Positions 36,987 through 48,727 are shown, numbered from the stretch's first letter. The stretch: 64,000 bases of DNA from Platycnemis pennipes (GCA_933228895.1 OW121848.1:163138688-163202687), one strand, 5' to 3'. The notes: a model not told the origin generated them from the sequence alone. Program-made: numbers and translations.

Positions 36987-37919
36987 TGCTCTTACTAAAG
37001 TGTCATAACAGTGTAATGCCAGTTTACACATTTCACATGTCATCCGACCGACTGATTACTATGATAGCAATTTTCTCCATATAGCACGTAAATAAGGGCA
37101 GAGATTCCGCGGACAAAAATCAACAAGGATTGGCCCTCGGAACGAGAATCCAGCACCATACGCGTAGGCTACCATAGACCTTTTACTCGAATTGTACAAT
37201 TGCCTCAGTGAGTACACTTTCTAAGCTGACATATTTATCTCTTTCCACGCCACGCGTTACTTGTTCCATTCATCGTATGCAGCTGGTGTGCTTCGAATTC
37301 CTTAAAAGAAGTTATCTATCCCATTTCTTAATCCCGGGTCTGAAGATTGGATCCCGAAGATATTTTTCAGTGGTAAACCGGCCCTTTCGAATTGTGTGCT
37401 TTGTGGAGAGCATTCAAGTTCAGTACTCCGTCCGTTGGATGGGATGTTAAGCCGTGGTCCCTTTGGCCCCTTTCGTTAAGAGCATGTGAACGCTGACGCT
37501 GAGTTCCCCCTTATACTTCCATTCCCATCCTTGTTACATACCCCCCAGGTCTGAAGTGCCTTAAAGTTCGGATGGATACAGACTTGAAAACCAGAGGTAG
37601 GGTAGGAGAGCATTGAATTCATTTTTCAATAAAAATGTAATAAGTAACACTATATTCCACCCAGACTTCGTGGAAATGTTATTTCATACCATTAAGGAAT
37701 ACATGGTTAGGTAAACTAGTTGATCAAACGACTACAGCCAGGAGAATTTTAACTTCTTTCAGTGTTTCTCAATGACGTTTTCCCTCGCCAGTTTATCAGA
37801 TTTCCAAGCAAAGTAGAATGCCATTTATAGTAGTATTCAACTGATCAACTGCTTGGAAAAATAAACCAAATTCATCATTTTTGCGGAGCAACTGAATTTT
37901 AATAAATGCATTTTAATAC
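36987..37919. other. Intergenic, no supported gene
   Basis: Mixed-composition DNA between the piggyBac-type element and the RTE-like element. No domain or repeat recognised. Confidence 0.5.
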
Positions 37920-38729
37920 TTCCATGGTTGACCAAAGACAGCGGCCTGCAACACAAGAAGATGAAGAGAAGGAACCAAGATGGAACATAAAGACACTGGT
38001 GGGATAAGAAGAAAGAAGAAAGTTCACCTCAACCATCGATATAAAGCTGGAAGTGGACGAGACTACCATAGGAGGAAGATGGAATGGAATAAAATAATAG
38101 ATAATACAGAAGATAAGTAGGGCGGCAGAAACAAAGCCGCTATGGATGACGACTCAAATAAGAGACCTTAAAGAAAAGAAAATACAAGAATCCAAAAAAT
38201 GAAACTGAAGAAGTTATTATATTGAGTTTCTAAACCAAGTGATATGAGAGTGCAAGAAAACTAAGACAAATCGGATAGAAAAATGCTGCGGAGAAAAAAT
38301 TGGCAGCATAATAAAAGGAAACGCCGATATGGCTTGCAAACTGGTGAAGAGACGATTCGGAGAAAGAAAAGCAAGATCCCAATGCATAGGAGACTCGAGT
38401 GGAAAGATACTTATGGAACAGGAAGACATAAGGAGACATGGAAGCAATGCATCGAGGAGCTCTATCAAGCTCTATCACCCAAACCACTTGAAGATGGCTC
38501 AACTGATGAAGAGCTCCAGGTAGATGAAGATGAACGGAGCTCCGAGACACTGAGAAACAAATTTGACAGCACAGTGAAAGACTTAGAGAACAACGAGGCA
38601 CTTGAAGGAAACAAAATAAATGGAGAAATCATCAAGGTACTCGGGGTCAAAGCAAAGGATGCCATCTTTGAATAGTAACCAAAGATAGATTTGGATGAAT
38701 TAAGGTGAGGTTCTACCTGACTTAATCGA

Positions 38730-38828
38730 AAATGTCCGAATACCAGAACAATCAAATGCCATTTAAAGTAGGGAAATAATATTTCCCTACTTTAATTGTC
38801 ATTTGAATATTCCGGTTTTCGGACATTT
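38730..38828. repeat. 99-bp palindrome inside RTE-like element
   Basis: An imperfect palindrome of two arms of about 48 bases, from AAATGTCCGAA (38730) to its complement ending at 38828. The centre is a perfect 13-base inverted repeat AAAGTAGGGAAAT / ATTTCCCTACTTT with a 3-base loop. A 10-base direct repeat CCAAAGATAG lies at 38679-38688 and 38829-38838. The retrotransposon reading frame is interrupted here, so this is an insertion into, or rearrangement of, the element. Confidence 0.85.
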
Positions 38829-38938
38829 CCAAAGATAGCTTTCACAGAGAGAACCTACCAAAGGACTTTCAAAAGAATGTATACACAATCCCGAATGAAC
38901 CAAGGAAAAGCAAATGCGAAGAACACAGATCATTGAGC

Positions 38939-39124
38939 CTGGTGTCACACGCATCAAAAAAACCAACTAGGATAATGAACAAAATAATGAAAGGAAATAC
39001 CTGGTGTCACACGCATCAAAAAAACCAACTAGGATAATGAACAAAATAATGAAAGGAAATACCTGGTGTCACACGCATCAAAAAAACCAACTAGGATAAT
39101 TAACAAAATAATGGAAGGAAAGAC
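38939..39124 (+). repeat. 62-bp direct triplication within RT coding remnant
   Basis: Three head-to-tail copies of a 62-bp unit: 38939-39000, 39001-39062 and 39063-39124. The first two are identical; the third differs by a few bases (ATTAACAAAATAATGG versus ATGAACAAAATAATGA). The unit encodes the LVSHASK region of the reverse transcriptase. 62 is not a multiple of three, so each copy shifts the frame. Confidence 0.97.
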
Positions 39125-40300
39125 CTTTCGGAAACCAATTCAGAATCACGATAAACCGAGAAGCTAGGGAGGTAATACGCAGCTTATGGATACTGCCCAA
39201 GAAAATGATTCACCTAAACAAATCCGTTGACAACACGTTGTATGTGGCATTCGTGGACTTAGGCCTTTGACGACGTCGAATGAAACAAGATGTTCAAAAT
39301 ACTGGAAGCAATCGGAATAGAGCACAACGACAGAGGAATAATCTTTAGTCTGTAGAAGAACCAGGGCACCACAATGCGAATAAAAAACGGAAGGAAGATA
39401 GAAGTCAAAATGAATTAAGAAGTCAGATAAGGATACAACCTCTTTCCAACATTATTCAACATACACCTGGAAGAAGCAATAACTGACGTAGAGGAAATTG
39501 GTATCAAGGTGAATTGCGAAGAGATTAACATGCTCCAGTTTGCTGATGACATCGCAGTTGTAGAAGAACGTCGAGATGACTTGCAAGCATCTCTAAACAC
39601 TAGGGACCAAATAATTTAAATGTATAATACATATGAGCATCAATAAGAAGAAAATAATTGTAATGTACGGAAGAGAAGCTAAGGGCAGATGCCACAATTC
39701 GAGGAGTGAAATTGGAACAAGTGGAGAACTTCACCTACCTCGGCAGCACTATAACTTGGGATGGAAGAAGCTCGATGGACATAAAGCGAAGAATAGCACG
39801 AGCTACGGAGTCATTGGTGAAGAAGAGAAAGCTACAGTGCTCAAAGAACCTACGGCTGCAAGCAATGAAGCGCTTTATAAAAACATTCGTATGGAGCGTC
39901 GCTTTCTAAGGGTCAGACACATGGAGCATCGGAAAAGTTGACCAGGGAAGAATTGAAGCCTTAGAAACGTAGTGCTGGTGGAGAATTCTGAATAATAAAG
40001 GGACAGATAGAGTGAGGCACGAAGAGGTGTACAGAAGAGCAGATGAAGAGAGGACAACATGGAAAACCCTATGGTCAAGAAGAACCAGAGGGATTTGTCA
40101 TACCTTGAGACATGATGATTTAGTTCGAAGCATATTTTTATTCTAATATGTCAAACTTCCACTACATCGCGCCTGAATCGGTTGAGCATATTAGAAGGAA
40201 AAATTAAATGGAAGGTCCCGCAAGGAAGACCAAGGGACAAGTATATAGGGCAAATAAAGAAGGAAGTGAAAGATAAAACCTATCAGGGCGTGAGACAATT

Positions 40301-43300
40301 ATCACCGACTTCCATGCTCTAGAGTTTTGTTCGTGCAACAATTTGAGGTTGATCTTTCTGTTCAAAGCTCAAAAAAGTTTCCCTGTAAGCCAATTAATTA
40401 TAAAATGCAGTTTCTTATTGCAAAGAAATAAGTGTGATTGAACTCAAAAAGTTACACTGTGATGCCCAGTGGCAGATTGATGTTTCCAATTATGAAAAGA
40501 ATAACAAACTTATTTCTTAATTCCTTTCCTGCAGTTACTCCAAATCAAATAGCATTATATTCAACATCGCGATCGTTAATTTCATTAGAAACTGACGCTA
40601 ATTTAACCATGTTTTCCTCAAGTTCTTTAACGAATCAAGACTCTTGCTGATTTTCTGGTGAATATGAAATTCATATTAATTAACAGTTCATATGAACCAA
40701 GTGCAAAATGCGAACATCTGTTTTATGCCACAACGTTTGCACAAAAATTGGAAATCTAGTTCTTAACTGCATCCCCTCCTCTATCCTCCTCAAGAAAGAA
40801 AAGGAAGTTACAGGACATCACCCAGGTGGCACTTGCTCTTCTTGTTTTTAAATTATCACCTTCATTAATACATATTTCGCTCTAATGTATATGCGTCATT
40901 ACTTATTCCGAATGGAAAAATAATAATTTAAGTTTAATGTATCCTTAAATAGGATACAGGGTTTTCTCTACAATGAGTATATTATACCCTATATGCCAGT
41001 TTCACAAATATAAATTACCTACAAGCTATGTGATTAGTTTAACTCTTTTTAATAAAAAATCTTACAGAATCTTGTAAATGGCCAAATAACTTATAAATTA
41101 ATTGCTCCATGGTCCACCCATGTTCAGTACTTTGAAAAACATATATTTTTTGCAAATGAATTTTTCTTTTTCTTATAAATACACGTTGCTCATTACAGAT
41201 GATTCCATGAAACATTATTTCCTGAAATACGATTCACCATGTACCTATTTTACTGGTTCACCATGGATCTAACTCTTGTGGCTTAATTTCCCGATAAAAT
41301 TATTAAATATTATTTGCAATGTACCAGTAGAAATATGTGGGTGTGACGGGAGCTCATTATGAAGTTATTTTAATAATGATAACACCGTTAGAAGGACCCT
41401 ATCCTACCTTATGACAAACTCAACCTCCACAAACATGCTGGAAGGAGTAGATTTAAACTATCACTAAGTTATATCGACAGAGACCTAGCGAATATCATCA
41501 GGGTTATGCTCATAAACAGTGGTAGGATAGTGTCTTTCAGGTCGTTGAGGTTGAATTTCACCTTGTTTCCACAGAGCATAGTATTCACGCATACAATTAG
41601 TTGTGTTTTCCAGAAAAATACAGACTATATTTGATTATTTAAGTGTTTTGAGAACATAACCTCTCTGAACCAAAACTTTCACTCAACTACTTCAGTATCG
41701 TGGCTGTGAGGAATATCTGAGAATCTATGACCTTCGGAAGCATGTAACTCAGCTACTGTCAATTACTGTCATGAGGAAAAATAAGAGCAATGAAAGCCAT
41801 CAATGTAGATGTGTTTAGAATGCCGGAGGGAAACTCTGACAGGTCATATTCTGCAACTCTTCCTCGCCCGACACAGAATGCCGAGATAGAATGCGGCCAT
41901 GCAGGAATGCGAGCCTTTCTCGTGTTTAGGCATTCACTCCGCAGATCGCTGCTCAGTTGTTTATCTTCGAGCCCTCATTCGTGGCACGAATTCAAGGAAT
42001 CCCGTCGACGAAAACGCTCTGACGGATAAATGACAAACGAGAAAATATCTCCCCTCTCCATCCCAGTGGCCTCCTTTCCAATCACCAGACGAAACACACA
42101 AGACAAACGAAGTCCTCCCGGCGCAAACCAACTCCTCCTTCCTAGAGCGACGAACTCCAATGCCGGAGCAAGTGAACCGGAAAACGCATCGGTCCACGCG
42201 TTGTTTTCGAAGTCGCGCCAACTTAATCAGTTACGGCGGGACGGTGGAACGACAGGACTCCGAATTTTCCATTGATTTCCGCCCTTCCGCAAAGATAGAC
42301 ATTTTGGATGGGCGTGATGGGGTTGGGGTGTCTTTGAGGGTTTCGGGGTTGTCGCAGCCGCCGCCTTCCAACCCCTAAAACGCACCCCCCTCCCACTTCC
42401 AGGCCACAGGGGGAACGCCTCCTCTCCCCCCCTGGGAACACGAGAGCGCGGCGAGAGAATTTTCCTTTCTTTCCTCCCCGTCGCCGCAGTGCGTGCTGGG
42501 AAGGATGGGCGCAGGGTTGAAGGGGGATGATGCCAAGAGTTGGGAGGGAGAGAAAGGATAAGAGGGAAAACATACACTTTGGCGTGAGCCAGCGTTTGAC
42601 TCCGGGACGTGATCCGTTTGCAGACTTGTCGGCCCGAGAAGAATAAAATGACTAGAAGGGAGGAAGAGCGTGCCTCCTCTTCCTCCGAACCACTCCTCTC
42701 TCTCTTTTCCTTCCCAAACGACCGCGGAGGAAACAAATAGGTAAAAGGAGCTGCTCGGAGTTTGTTGTGTAAGCTGGAGAAGGGTAGAAAGTGATGCAGT
42801 TGAAGATTTGCGCTAATTAGAAGAAATAGTATCCTCTAAGGAACACCACAAGTCTCTCCAGCAATAATTCTGTTCTGAGAAAGGCAGATATATTGTCAAA
42901 TTTACTGCCACGGAGAAAGCTTAAATATGGACAAAATATTTTTCTTTTAAAATTTTACTATATAAATCCGACATATAACCAAGATAAATTCATCTTGGAA
43001 ATGTAGTTAATTAAAGATTAATTCTCAGAAAACCCTATCATCACGAACAGAAACAGATATGATGGAACTAGGCTGACAACGTTGGCTGGAAACAGATTAA
43101 CAGCGATTCAAAATTACTAGTTTTTTAGTTACACTCTGTGCCGTGCAGAATATTTACTGCAGCTATCATTGACAAATCATTTTCATTTTTGAAAAAATGT
43201 TTCAGGAGTATAGAGGACAGCAAGCACGCTAGTATATACTGTGGAATTGTAAATTTTTCAAAATTTTATGCTTTTTCTTAACACACGACTACCCAAAAAT

Positions 43301-43689
43301 TCATGAAACTTGAACCACCAAAAATGTGGAACCACCTGGTACTTTAATGATATATTCGGCGTTTATGGAAGGCATCGTGGAATCGGGATCCAATTCTTTT
43401 CACTACGTTTTCCTATGCATGGTGGTTGTGAAGAGCAATGACAGACAATGAAATGGCCCTTGAAAGACATAAAATCAAAGAAAAACGCCCCTTGATCCAA
43501 AACCTCATAAATCTCATTTGATTCCGTAACCCTTAATTCTGTAGTTATCTGCCCTCCAAGTCTTGAAATAAAAATGCTGATTCTTCCCCATTCCTCATAG
43601 TTCCCCTTCCATTAAAATCAAAGTTTTAAGCATTGACATGGTGGAAGGTTGTCATGATGTCTATTAATGAGTACTCTTAGTCGCGTCCA
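40301..43689. other. Intergenic, AT-rich with one GC-rich island
   Basis: No gene supported. A possible very decayed Penelope-like terminus lies on the minus strand near 41460-41505. The GC-rich island 41850-42770 is listed separately. Confidence 0.5.
41850..42770. other. GC-rich, CpG-containing island
   Basis: Abrupt GC-rich block with CpGs throughout (for example 42155-42260 and 42340-42490) and overlapping frames on both strands (42227-42736 minus, 169 codons; 42223-42573 minus, 116 codons). The multiplicity of overlapping frames argues that none is real. Promoter or first-exon island is possible. Confidence 0.35.
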
Positions 43690-44270
43690 CAGAATTGTAT
43701 TTCACAAACGACCGGTTTCGGCAATTACGCCACCTTCAGATCAATCCCAGTATATATATAGTCACGGTGGAGGGAGGGTGGGGAGAGGGGGTAGGTAAGG
43801 AGACGAGAAGCAACGGAGACTGGTTAGGGAAAGTGACGTCGTTGACGAGGCTATTTGGAGTTCCTCGCCAGGCCGATCGCCCGCTGCTCACAGGCGTCCA
43901 ATTTTCATCCTTTTTCTGAATATTGAATGACCTTCGGGTGGACGTCACTTTGGTGGCCCAATTCAAGAAGGTGCCGGGCGAATTCCGAAGAATCGTCTTT
44001 GTTTTTGAAGCACGTTCTGTGTTCTTTGGCCCTAATTTTAAAATTACGTCCAGTTTGGCCGATATAAAATCCTTTACAGTTATTACATGCAAGTTAATAT
44101 ACTCCACTTCTTAAAATTGGTTCGATAAAATCCTCAGAATTATTTAACAAACGGTCCAAGGTATGCGTATTGTAAAAACATGGGTTGAGAGTGTCCCGAG
44201 GGATAGCCTTTAATACTGCATATGATAAGGGACATATGAAAGGTATTTTAAGCCATTTAGTTTTACTTTT
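43690..44270 (-). pseudogene. Penelope-like element, RT tail plus GIY-YIG domain, decayed
   Basis: On the minus strand, TLNPCFYNTHTLDRLLNNSE and DFIEPILRSGVY precede a GIY-YIG endonuclease: SGVY, a stop in place of the next residue, LACNNCKGFYIGQTGRNFK, IRAKEHRTCFKNKDDSSEF, ARHLLELGHQSDVHP. After that come a second stop (KG-stop-KLDACEQRAIGLARNSK) and the natural stop. GVY, FYIGQTGR and KEH are the family's signature residues, and the CxxC-like cysteines before FYIG are kept. Penelope-like elements are the retrotransposons that pair an RT with GIY-YIG. The 3' end runs into a GCCGAAACCGGTCGTTTGT terminus. The RT core is missing, so only the end of the element survived. Confidence 0.9.
43705..43745 (-). 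ncRNA. Hammerhead-like motif at Penelope-like 3' end
   Basis: Minus strand: CUGAAGG (43739-43733; consensus needs A at the last position), extra U, stem II GGC/GCC with loop GUAAUU, GAAA, short stem III ACC/GGU or AC/GU, triplet GUC (43712-43710). The single core change probably weakens or kills cleavage. It lies just downstream of the GIY-YIG frame of the same element. Confidence 0.5.
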
Positions 44271-46339
44271 AGTTTCAGCGCGTGATAGGGTTCCCCTTCC
44301 AATTCACCTCAGAATAACGTCTTTCACACGGAAGTGCTCCCTTAACACCTCCCGATTTTTCCCTCTTCGCATCTCGCACGCATTCTTCTCTTTGGCCACA
44401 CAGCTCACACTTCCTAATCCTCGTCCCTTGCGCGACGCTTTGGCTCTTTGCATTCCCATGGAAACACATCCCCTAACCCAGTCGGGGGAAACATTCACCT
44501 TTTGAGAGCCCCACGCACGCGGGATAAACCTCGCTAAACTCTCCCAAGAAACAGTGCGCCATTGAAAAATTCGCGGCTGAAACACCCTTGTGCCTGAGCA
44601 CGCGCAGGAGAATAGCAGACTATTTAGGCGGTGACGTGATCTCGGGAGGGGAAGGGGAGGGCAAAAGGTCGGGGGAGGGAGAAATAGGGTGCTGCGAAGG
44701 AACGCGCTCCCCAGGATATCCCAATGCAAAGAGGTCATTTCATTTTTTTTCCTTTTTTTTGCCGAAGCGAGGTTTGCGGAAACTCTTTGAAATTAGGGCG
44801 GAATGAGAAGTAGTTTTTCACGAGCTGCGCGCGACTACAGTCCCGTGCTCCAGAAAGAAAAACATTTTCGCGGGGGCGAAATTGAAAATTGCGCGCGGCA
44901 AAACTCTCCAATGCCTCTTTGAATAAACAAGTAAAACACTGAATTAAAATTAAGTTACTGATTGCTCGAATGTAGAGTCCAAAGTGGAGTGTTTCTCGAC
45001 AGACTGTTTACAAAACAGACAGTTTCACGTGTCCTGACAAATGTGCTGTCACGGTTACTGCCGCGAACTTAATCACCATGCATTGGTGAGTAAAGTTCTT
45101 GAGAGTTAGAATCTGATTTGGGGTTTTAAACGGAAGTTATTAGGCGAAGAGATTAATTCAATTCATTTCACTATTATTCAGATTTGGTCACCACAAGTCA
45201 GTAAGTTAAATATATAGAGAGGGTATGGATTTGGTACCACAAAAAATGCATGATTTCGAAAAAAATTAATTTGCCAAGCAAATAAAGTATCATCCATAGT
45301 TGCAAGATCCACTGATACATGAATTCAGGAAAAATTAAAGTACGTAATAAACCCAGATCAATATCAATTACAGGGTGGTATTTGAAGAAGTATCTTCCCC
45401 AATTTTTAATCAAATTTTAACTGTGAATTAATTCATATTTATAGTTTCATTAGTACAGAAAAGTAGAGAACTTATTAGCATATAGTGACATGCTTAGGTA
45501 AACATTGTTGCGGGTACATTTCTTGAGCATTTTACAGCAGTAAATACAAACCAATTTCAAATGTAGAATAATTGCCACAAAAGAATATTTATAGTCGTGG
45601 ACGGTATCTATTCACGTTTTCCAATTTAAAACAGTTGAAAAACCCTTCCAAAGTTCAATATGCTCCAGTATTACTTTTATTGAAATAAATTACACACAAA
45701 GAAGGAGTTCGACAGAATATTTTTTCTAATGTTTCAGTGCAAAATTAAGAAGGAACTGTGACTCCAAACATTTCGGAAACAAGGTTCATGCTGGGAATAT
45801 AATACACGATTTTGGAAGGAAGGTGGTGAAGGACAACGGAGCCGCAAGAAAGGAAAAAAGGAGGAATCGCTGGATCGGCAGCAGAGCAGAGTAAGTTGCT
45901 CGAGGAAATAATGAAGAGAAAAGTTCGCGGCCGAAGCGAGTAATTGGATCGACACTGACTTCAGATTTTAAGAGGAATATTTCACATAAGGGACGTAGGG
46001 TAAGTAAATTGACTGAATTTTAAACGCGCTAAGGAAAGAAAGACCGTATTCTCACTTACATTCGAGGTACTCTACCGATCGGGAGAGATTTCCCTGCACC
46101 CTTTATACTTTCCCTCTTTCTTTCAACATTTCATTATTTTCTTTCCTTAGCCATGTGTATTTCGCTCTTTACAATCGTAAGCGTACTACATCCGTTCACG
46201 ATATTCACAAAAACTACACTTTTTCTCCCTCTTCCCTGCCGTTCATGCTGTAAGAACGGTCTTCTATAAACTATCACCAGTAACTATTCTCATATAATCT
46301 CGCTTTGCGTAAAATTTTCTCTAAAAACTATTAAATCTA
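44271..46339. other. Intergenic with GC-rich start
   Basis: 44280-44930 is GC-rich with frequent CpG and several overlapping frames without domains. The remainder is AT-rich with nothing recognised. Confidence 0.5.
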
Positions 46340-46735
46340 TTAGAGAAATTTCAAACGGATAGCATTACTGAAGATGTTAGGCACATATTAAAAAACCAGC
46401 GTATTATGCTAGATTCGACCAGATAAATAAGATTAGAGAGATAGATTGCCGTACTGATAGATTCAAAATGGCATATTTCCCCCGTAATAAAAAAGAACAG
46501 AATAGGCAGCATAGCAAAGGGATAGGTAGGTGAAATATTTTAGAGTAGTCTGTAGTGCTTGATGCATGTATCAACCCCTTAAATACAATAGATACTAACA
46601 ATCTAGTTGCATGATACCCTATAGTTGCTTGTTTGCATGTCGGTAGTGCATGCTTGGTGATCTTCACCCACTGCCACACACGCTCGCGGTGGCTTGCAGG
46701 GTATCGTGTAGATGTAGAAGTAGAAGAAAATTGTG
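46340..46735 (+). pseudogene. CR1/Jockey-group non-LTR 3' fragment
   Basis: KFQTDSITEDVRHILKN (frame with later stops) parallels KFQDHIFSDDVKHILRT in the better copy at 52138-52377. TDRFKMAYFPRNKKEQN then parallels TDRFKM and FPR in the same copy; RFK-FFPR is the usual end of the C-terminal domain in this group. The 3' tail (46619-46727) shares the CACTGCCACACACGC and GGTGGCTTGCAGGGTATCG blocks and ends in GTAGATGTAGAAGTAGAAG. 5' truncated and dead. Confidence 0.8.
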
Positions 46736-47572
46736 TTGCGAAAACATGAGTTGCTCAAAAATCTATAAATCTATAGTTGAGTAACGTTGCATGAATATTC
46801 AACGATACTCAACTGTATGTGAAGTATGCCTCAAAATAAGTTAAATGGAGTAATTTATCATTCACCCAAAGAAAAATCTCTAATGATAATTATATGCAAC
46901 AACACTGAGTGCATTGCTAATATGATGAAATCGAACACCTTTGAATATATATTTATATGTTACTGTTTTTTTTACTAAAGAGAAAGTTCAGTCGGTACTT
47001 GTGAAGGCACTGCAAAAGCGGAAATATTGCATATGTGTGAATCGAGTCTCTATAGTTTTTTTAAAAAATTGACTGGATTCGGGTGGTCACACAAACGTAT
47101 TACATGAAAGCTTAGCGGTATGCGGATTGCTTCCACGGTGCAGCGCTTACGTGCTCGCCAAGCTCAAAGTACTGTGTGCACAATGAAATTCATGGCTTAT
47201 GAAAAGGCGTGAGGGGATTTTGCGTATTATTTCAAGTTTGGACCGAGAGGGGGGGGCGGGAGCACACTGCGGAAGTTGATGCTGCGAGGATTGAATCGGA
47301 CGACGGGCGACAACGCGTGAATTCATGTGATTCGCAATTCGGCCGCACTTTATCCCGACTCCGAATCACGCGCTAATTTCACCGGATTTTATCTCCTCCA
47401 AAATGGGGTGGCATGTAAAAAAACAGAAAGTGGCGAGCGTTATCTCTTGAATCTCTGGGTGAAAGGTTTCAACAAAATACCGCGGGGTGAATACGACGCT
47501 ATTTCCATTTATCGTGCAGACCAAACGATACGTTACTCGCTAATATATGTATATGTGCTATGATACTCTAAT
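46736..47572. other. Intergenic, no supported gene
   Basis: AT-rich then mixed. A 78-codon frame at 47327-47563 has no recognisable domain. A G run is present near 47250. Confidence 0.5.
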
Positions 47573-47665
47573 GCGGTAGCCAGGTGGGTAACGCATAGCC
47601 TAGCGACCTGAAGGTGGTAGCTTCAAATTCTGGAATTGGGGCATGAATGTCGTGATCTCTAATCA
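47573..47665 (+). mobile_element. Decayed tRNA-derived SINE (family 2)
   Basis: TAGCCAGGTGGG resembles a polymerase III A box, and 47620-47630 (GCTTCAAATTC) resembles a B box at a tRNA-like distance. The block is followed by GGGCATGAATGTCGTG. The same order (GGTGGGTAAC, B-box-like, GGGCATGAAT) appears at 62565-62630, so the two form a family. No poly-A tail is clear. Confidence 0.5.
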
Positions 47666-47799
47666 ATGTTTACATGTTTTCCTATTGCCAACGTGATCTC
47701 ACACTGGTTAACCCAAATTCGCTCTAAGCTTAAGACAACGATAATCATAATATCAATGCTTGAAAAGACATTCAAACCCACGACCTTTGGATTCAACAG

Positions 47800-47991
47800 T
47801 ATTTTTTTATTTTTATTTTCCACCACCGAAAAAAGCACATGTGGCCTTTACATCTGAGTATTAACAATTTCACATCAGACGAGCCCACACATCCAGGTCC
47901 TGAGTGGTGAAAAACCCCACTCAGGCGGGACTCGAACCCGCGACCTAAGGTTAGCAGGCGAGGACTTAACCACTCCGCCACCGGGGCCGAC
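47800..47991 (-). mobile_element. tRNA-Ser-related SINE
   Basis: Minus strand from 47991: a tRNA-like head with A box TGGCGGAGTGG, a CTGCTAA segment like the anticodon loop of tRNA-Ser(GCT), and a perfect 5-bp T-arm GCGGG-TTCGAGT-CCCGC carrying the B box GGTTCGAGTCC. Then a body with GACCTGGATGTGTGGGC and a 3' tail of A-rich repeats (AAAATAAAAATAAAAAAATA) near 47800. The acceptor stem does not pair over seven bases and the long serine variable arm is missing, so it is a SINE and not a functional tRNA gene. Confidence 0.8.
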
Positions 47992-48479
47992 ATTATACTT
48001 TACTTACGCAGCTGAAGCCTTAAAAAAATTCTTTCAGTACACTCTGCGGTCGAAAATAAAACAAGAATACAGTAGGAATTTGTAGTCCACGAGGTGTGTA
48101 AAGTATTCTCCAGGCTGAGTGAACCGTCTTTAAGAACAAAAAAAAGTGACTCGCCAAATCTCTGTGCTCAGAGCGCAGTGAACAAACAATTGATTGGAGA
48201 TTACCTACCCTCCATCGTCCCTGGCCTCGGTATACTATGTATCAGCTAGCATATCGTTCACACAACCACACAGAAAATCTTAGCGACGCACTCTCCTTCT
48301 CACTCATCCTCCCTCTTCCCCTTGGGAATAAGCTCCTTTATTTTCCCCGCAATGTCTTAAAGGAAGTGTCCTCGCAATCTGCGGACCGGGCGCCGAGACA
48401 CCTCGCCTCACTCCACTCCCCTCTGGCGAGAGACACACAAGGCAATCGTGAAAGACTTGAGAAGAAGGAATCAATTGAC
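47992..48479. other. Intergenic, no feature
   Basis: Mixed composition. A frame running 48237-48644 continues into the next repeat but shows no domain. Confidence 0.5.
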
Positions 48480-48727
48480 GATTTTAAATTTCAATGCGGC
48501 AATATTATTAAGCATTGCGAATCCTTGAATCTTTCGGTCAAGCCCAACTTTTCGGCTTTCGTATTTTCCTATGATGTAGATTCGGGTGATACCTGTAACT
48601 TCTGCCTAATTCTGAATAAAATGGAATTTGATAAGTTGAGTTAATCTGGAATTTAAGTCCTCAGTATGCAGACTTCCCAAACAATGTCTTCCAATATCCG
48701 AATGTCTCTTTATGATCTTACAAAGTT
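48480..48727 (+). repeat. 247-bp repeat, copy A of inverted pair
   Basis: Matches the reverse complement of 50877-51124 with about a dozen mismatches by eye and no gaps. The + strand frame here reads KFQCGNIIKHCESLNLSVKP, then NFSAFVFSYDVDSGDTCNFC, and ends at a stop shared with copy B; several differences change amino acids. I do not recognise the peptide. Downstream is AATAAAATCAATCCG, a possible polyadenylation signal. It may be the 3' part of an unrecognised repeat family. Confidence 0.85.

Larger units (their letters stand above)
37920..40300 (+). pseudogene. RTE/BovB-like ORF2, broken, 5'-truncated
   Basis: It runs from the linker upstream of the RT to the C-terminus. The linker contains TLVG-like sequence and KLEVDETTIGGRWNGIK. 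The 38283-38675 region gives KRRFGERKARSQCIGDSSGK, ILMEQEDIRR, WKQCIEELYQ and VKDLENNEALEGNKINGEII (RT entry). EHRSLSLVSHASK follows near 38930, then NLFPTLFNIHLEEAI and FADDIAVVEE (39539-39568) for the catalytic box. The 39706-39909 frame gives VENFTYLGSTITWDGRSSMD and IKRRIARATESLVKKRK. Then come IKTFVWSVAF, DTWSIGKVDQGRIEALE and HTLRHDDLV, and near 40200 KIKWKVPQGRPRDKYIGQIK. The catalytic FADD is kept. The frame is destroyed by stops, a palindromic insertion and a 62-bp triplication. The endonuclease half is missing. Confidence 0.9.

Noticed and set aside
41399..41560. Inverted repeat CTATCCTACC / GGTAGGATAG with nearby TCAACCTC / GAGGTTGA
   Set aside because: The two pairs are not nested in a consistent order, so they do not form one arm pair; likely coincidence.
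43736..44107. 123-codon minus-strand frame as the Penelope-like protein
   Set aside because: The GIY-YIG residues are in a different frame (with two stops); this open frame is an overlapping shadow.
47915..47991. Functional tRNA-Ser gene
   Set aside because: Acceptor stem does not pair over seven bases, the long variable arm is missing, and the head is followed by a SINE body and A-rich tail.
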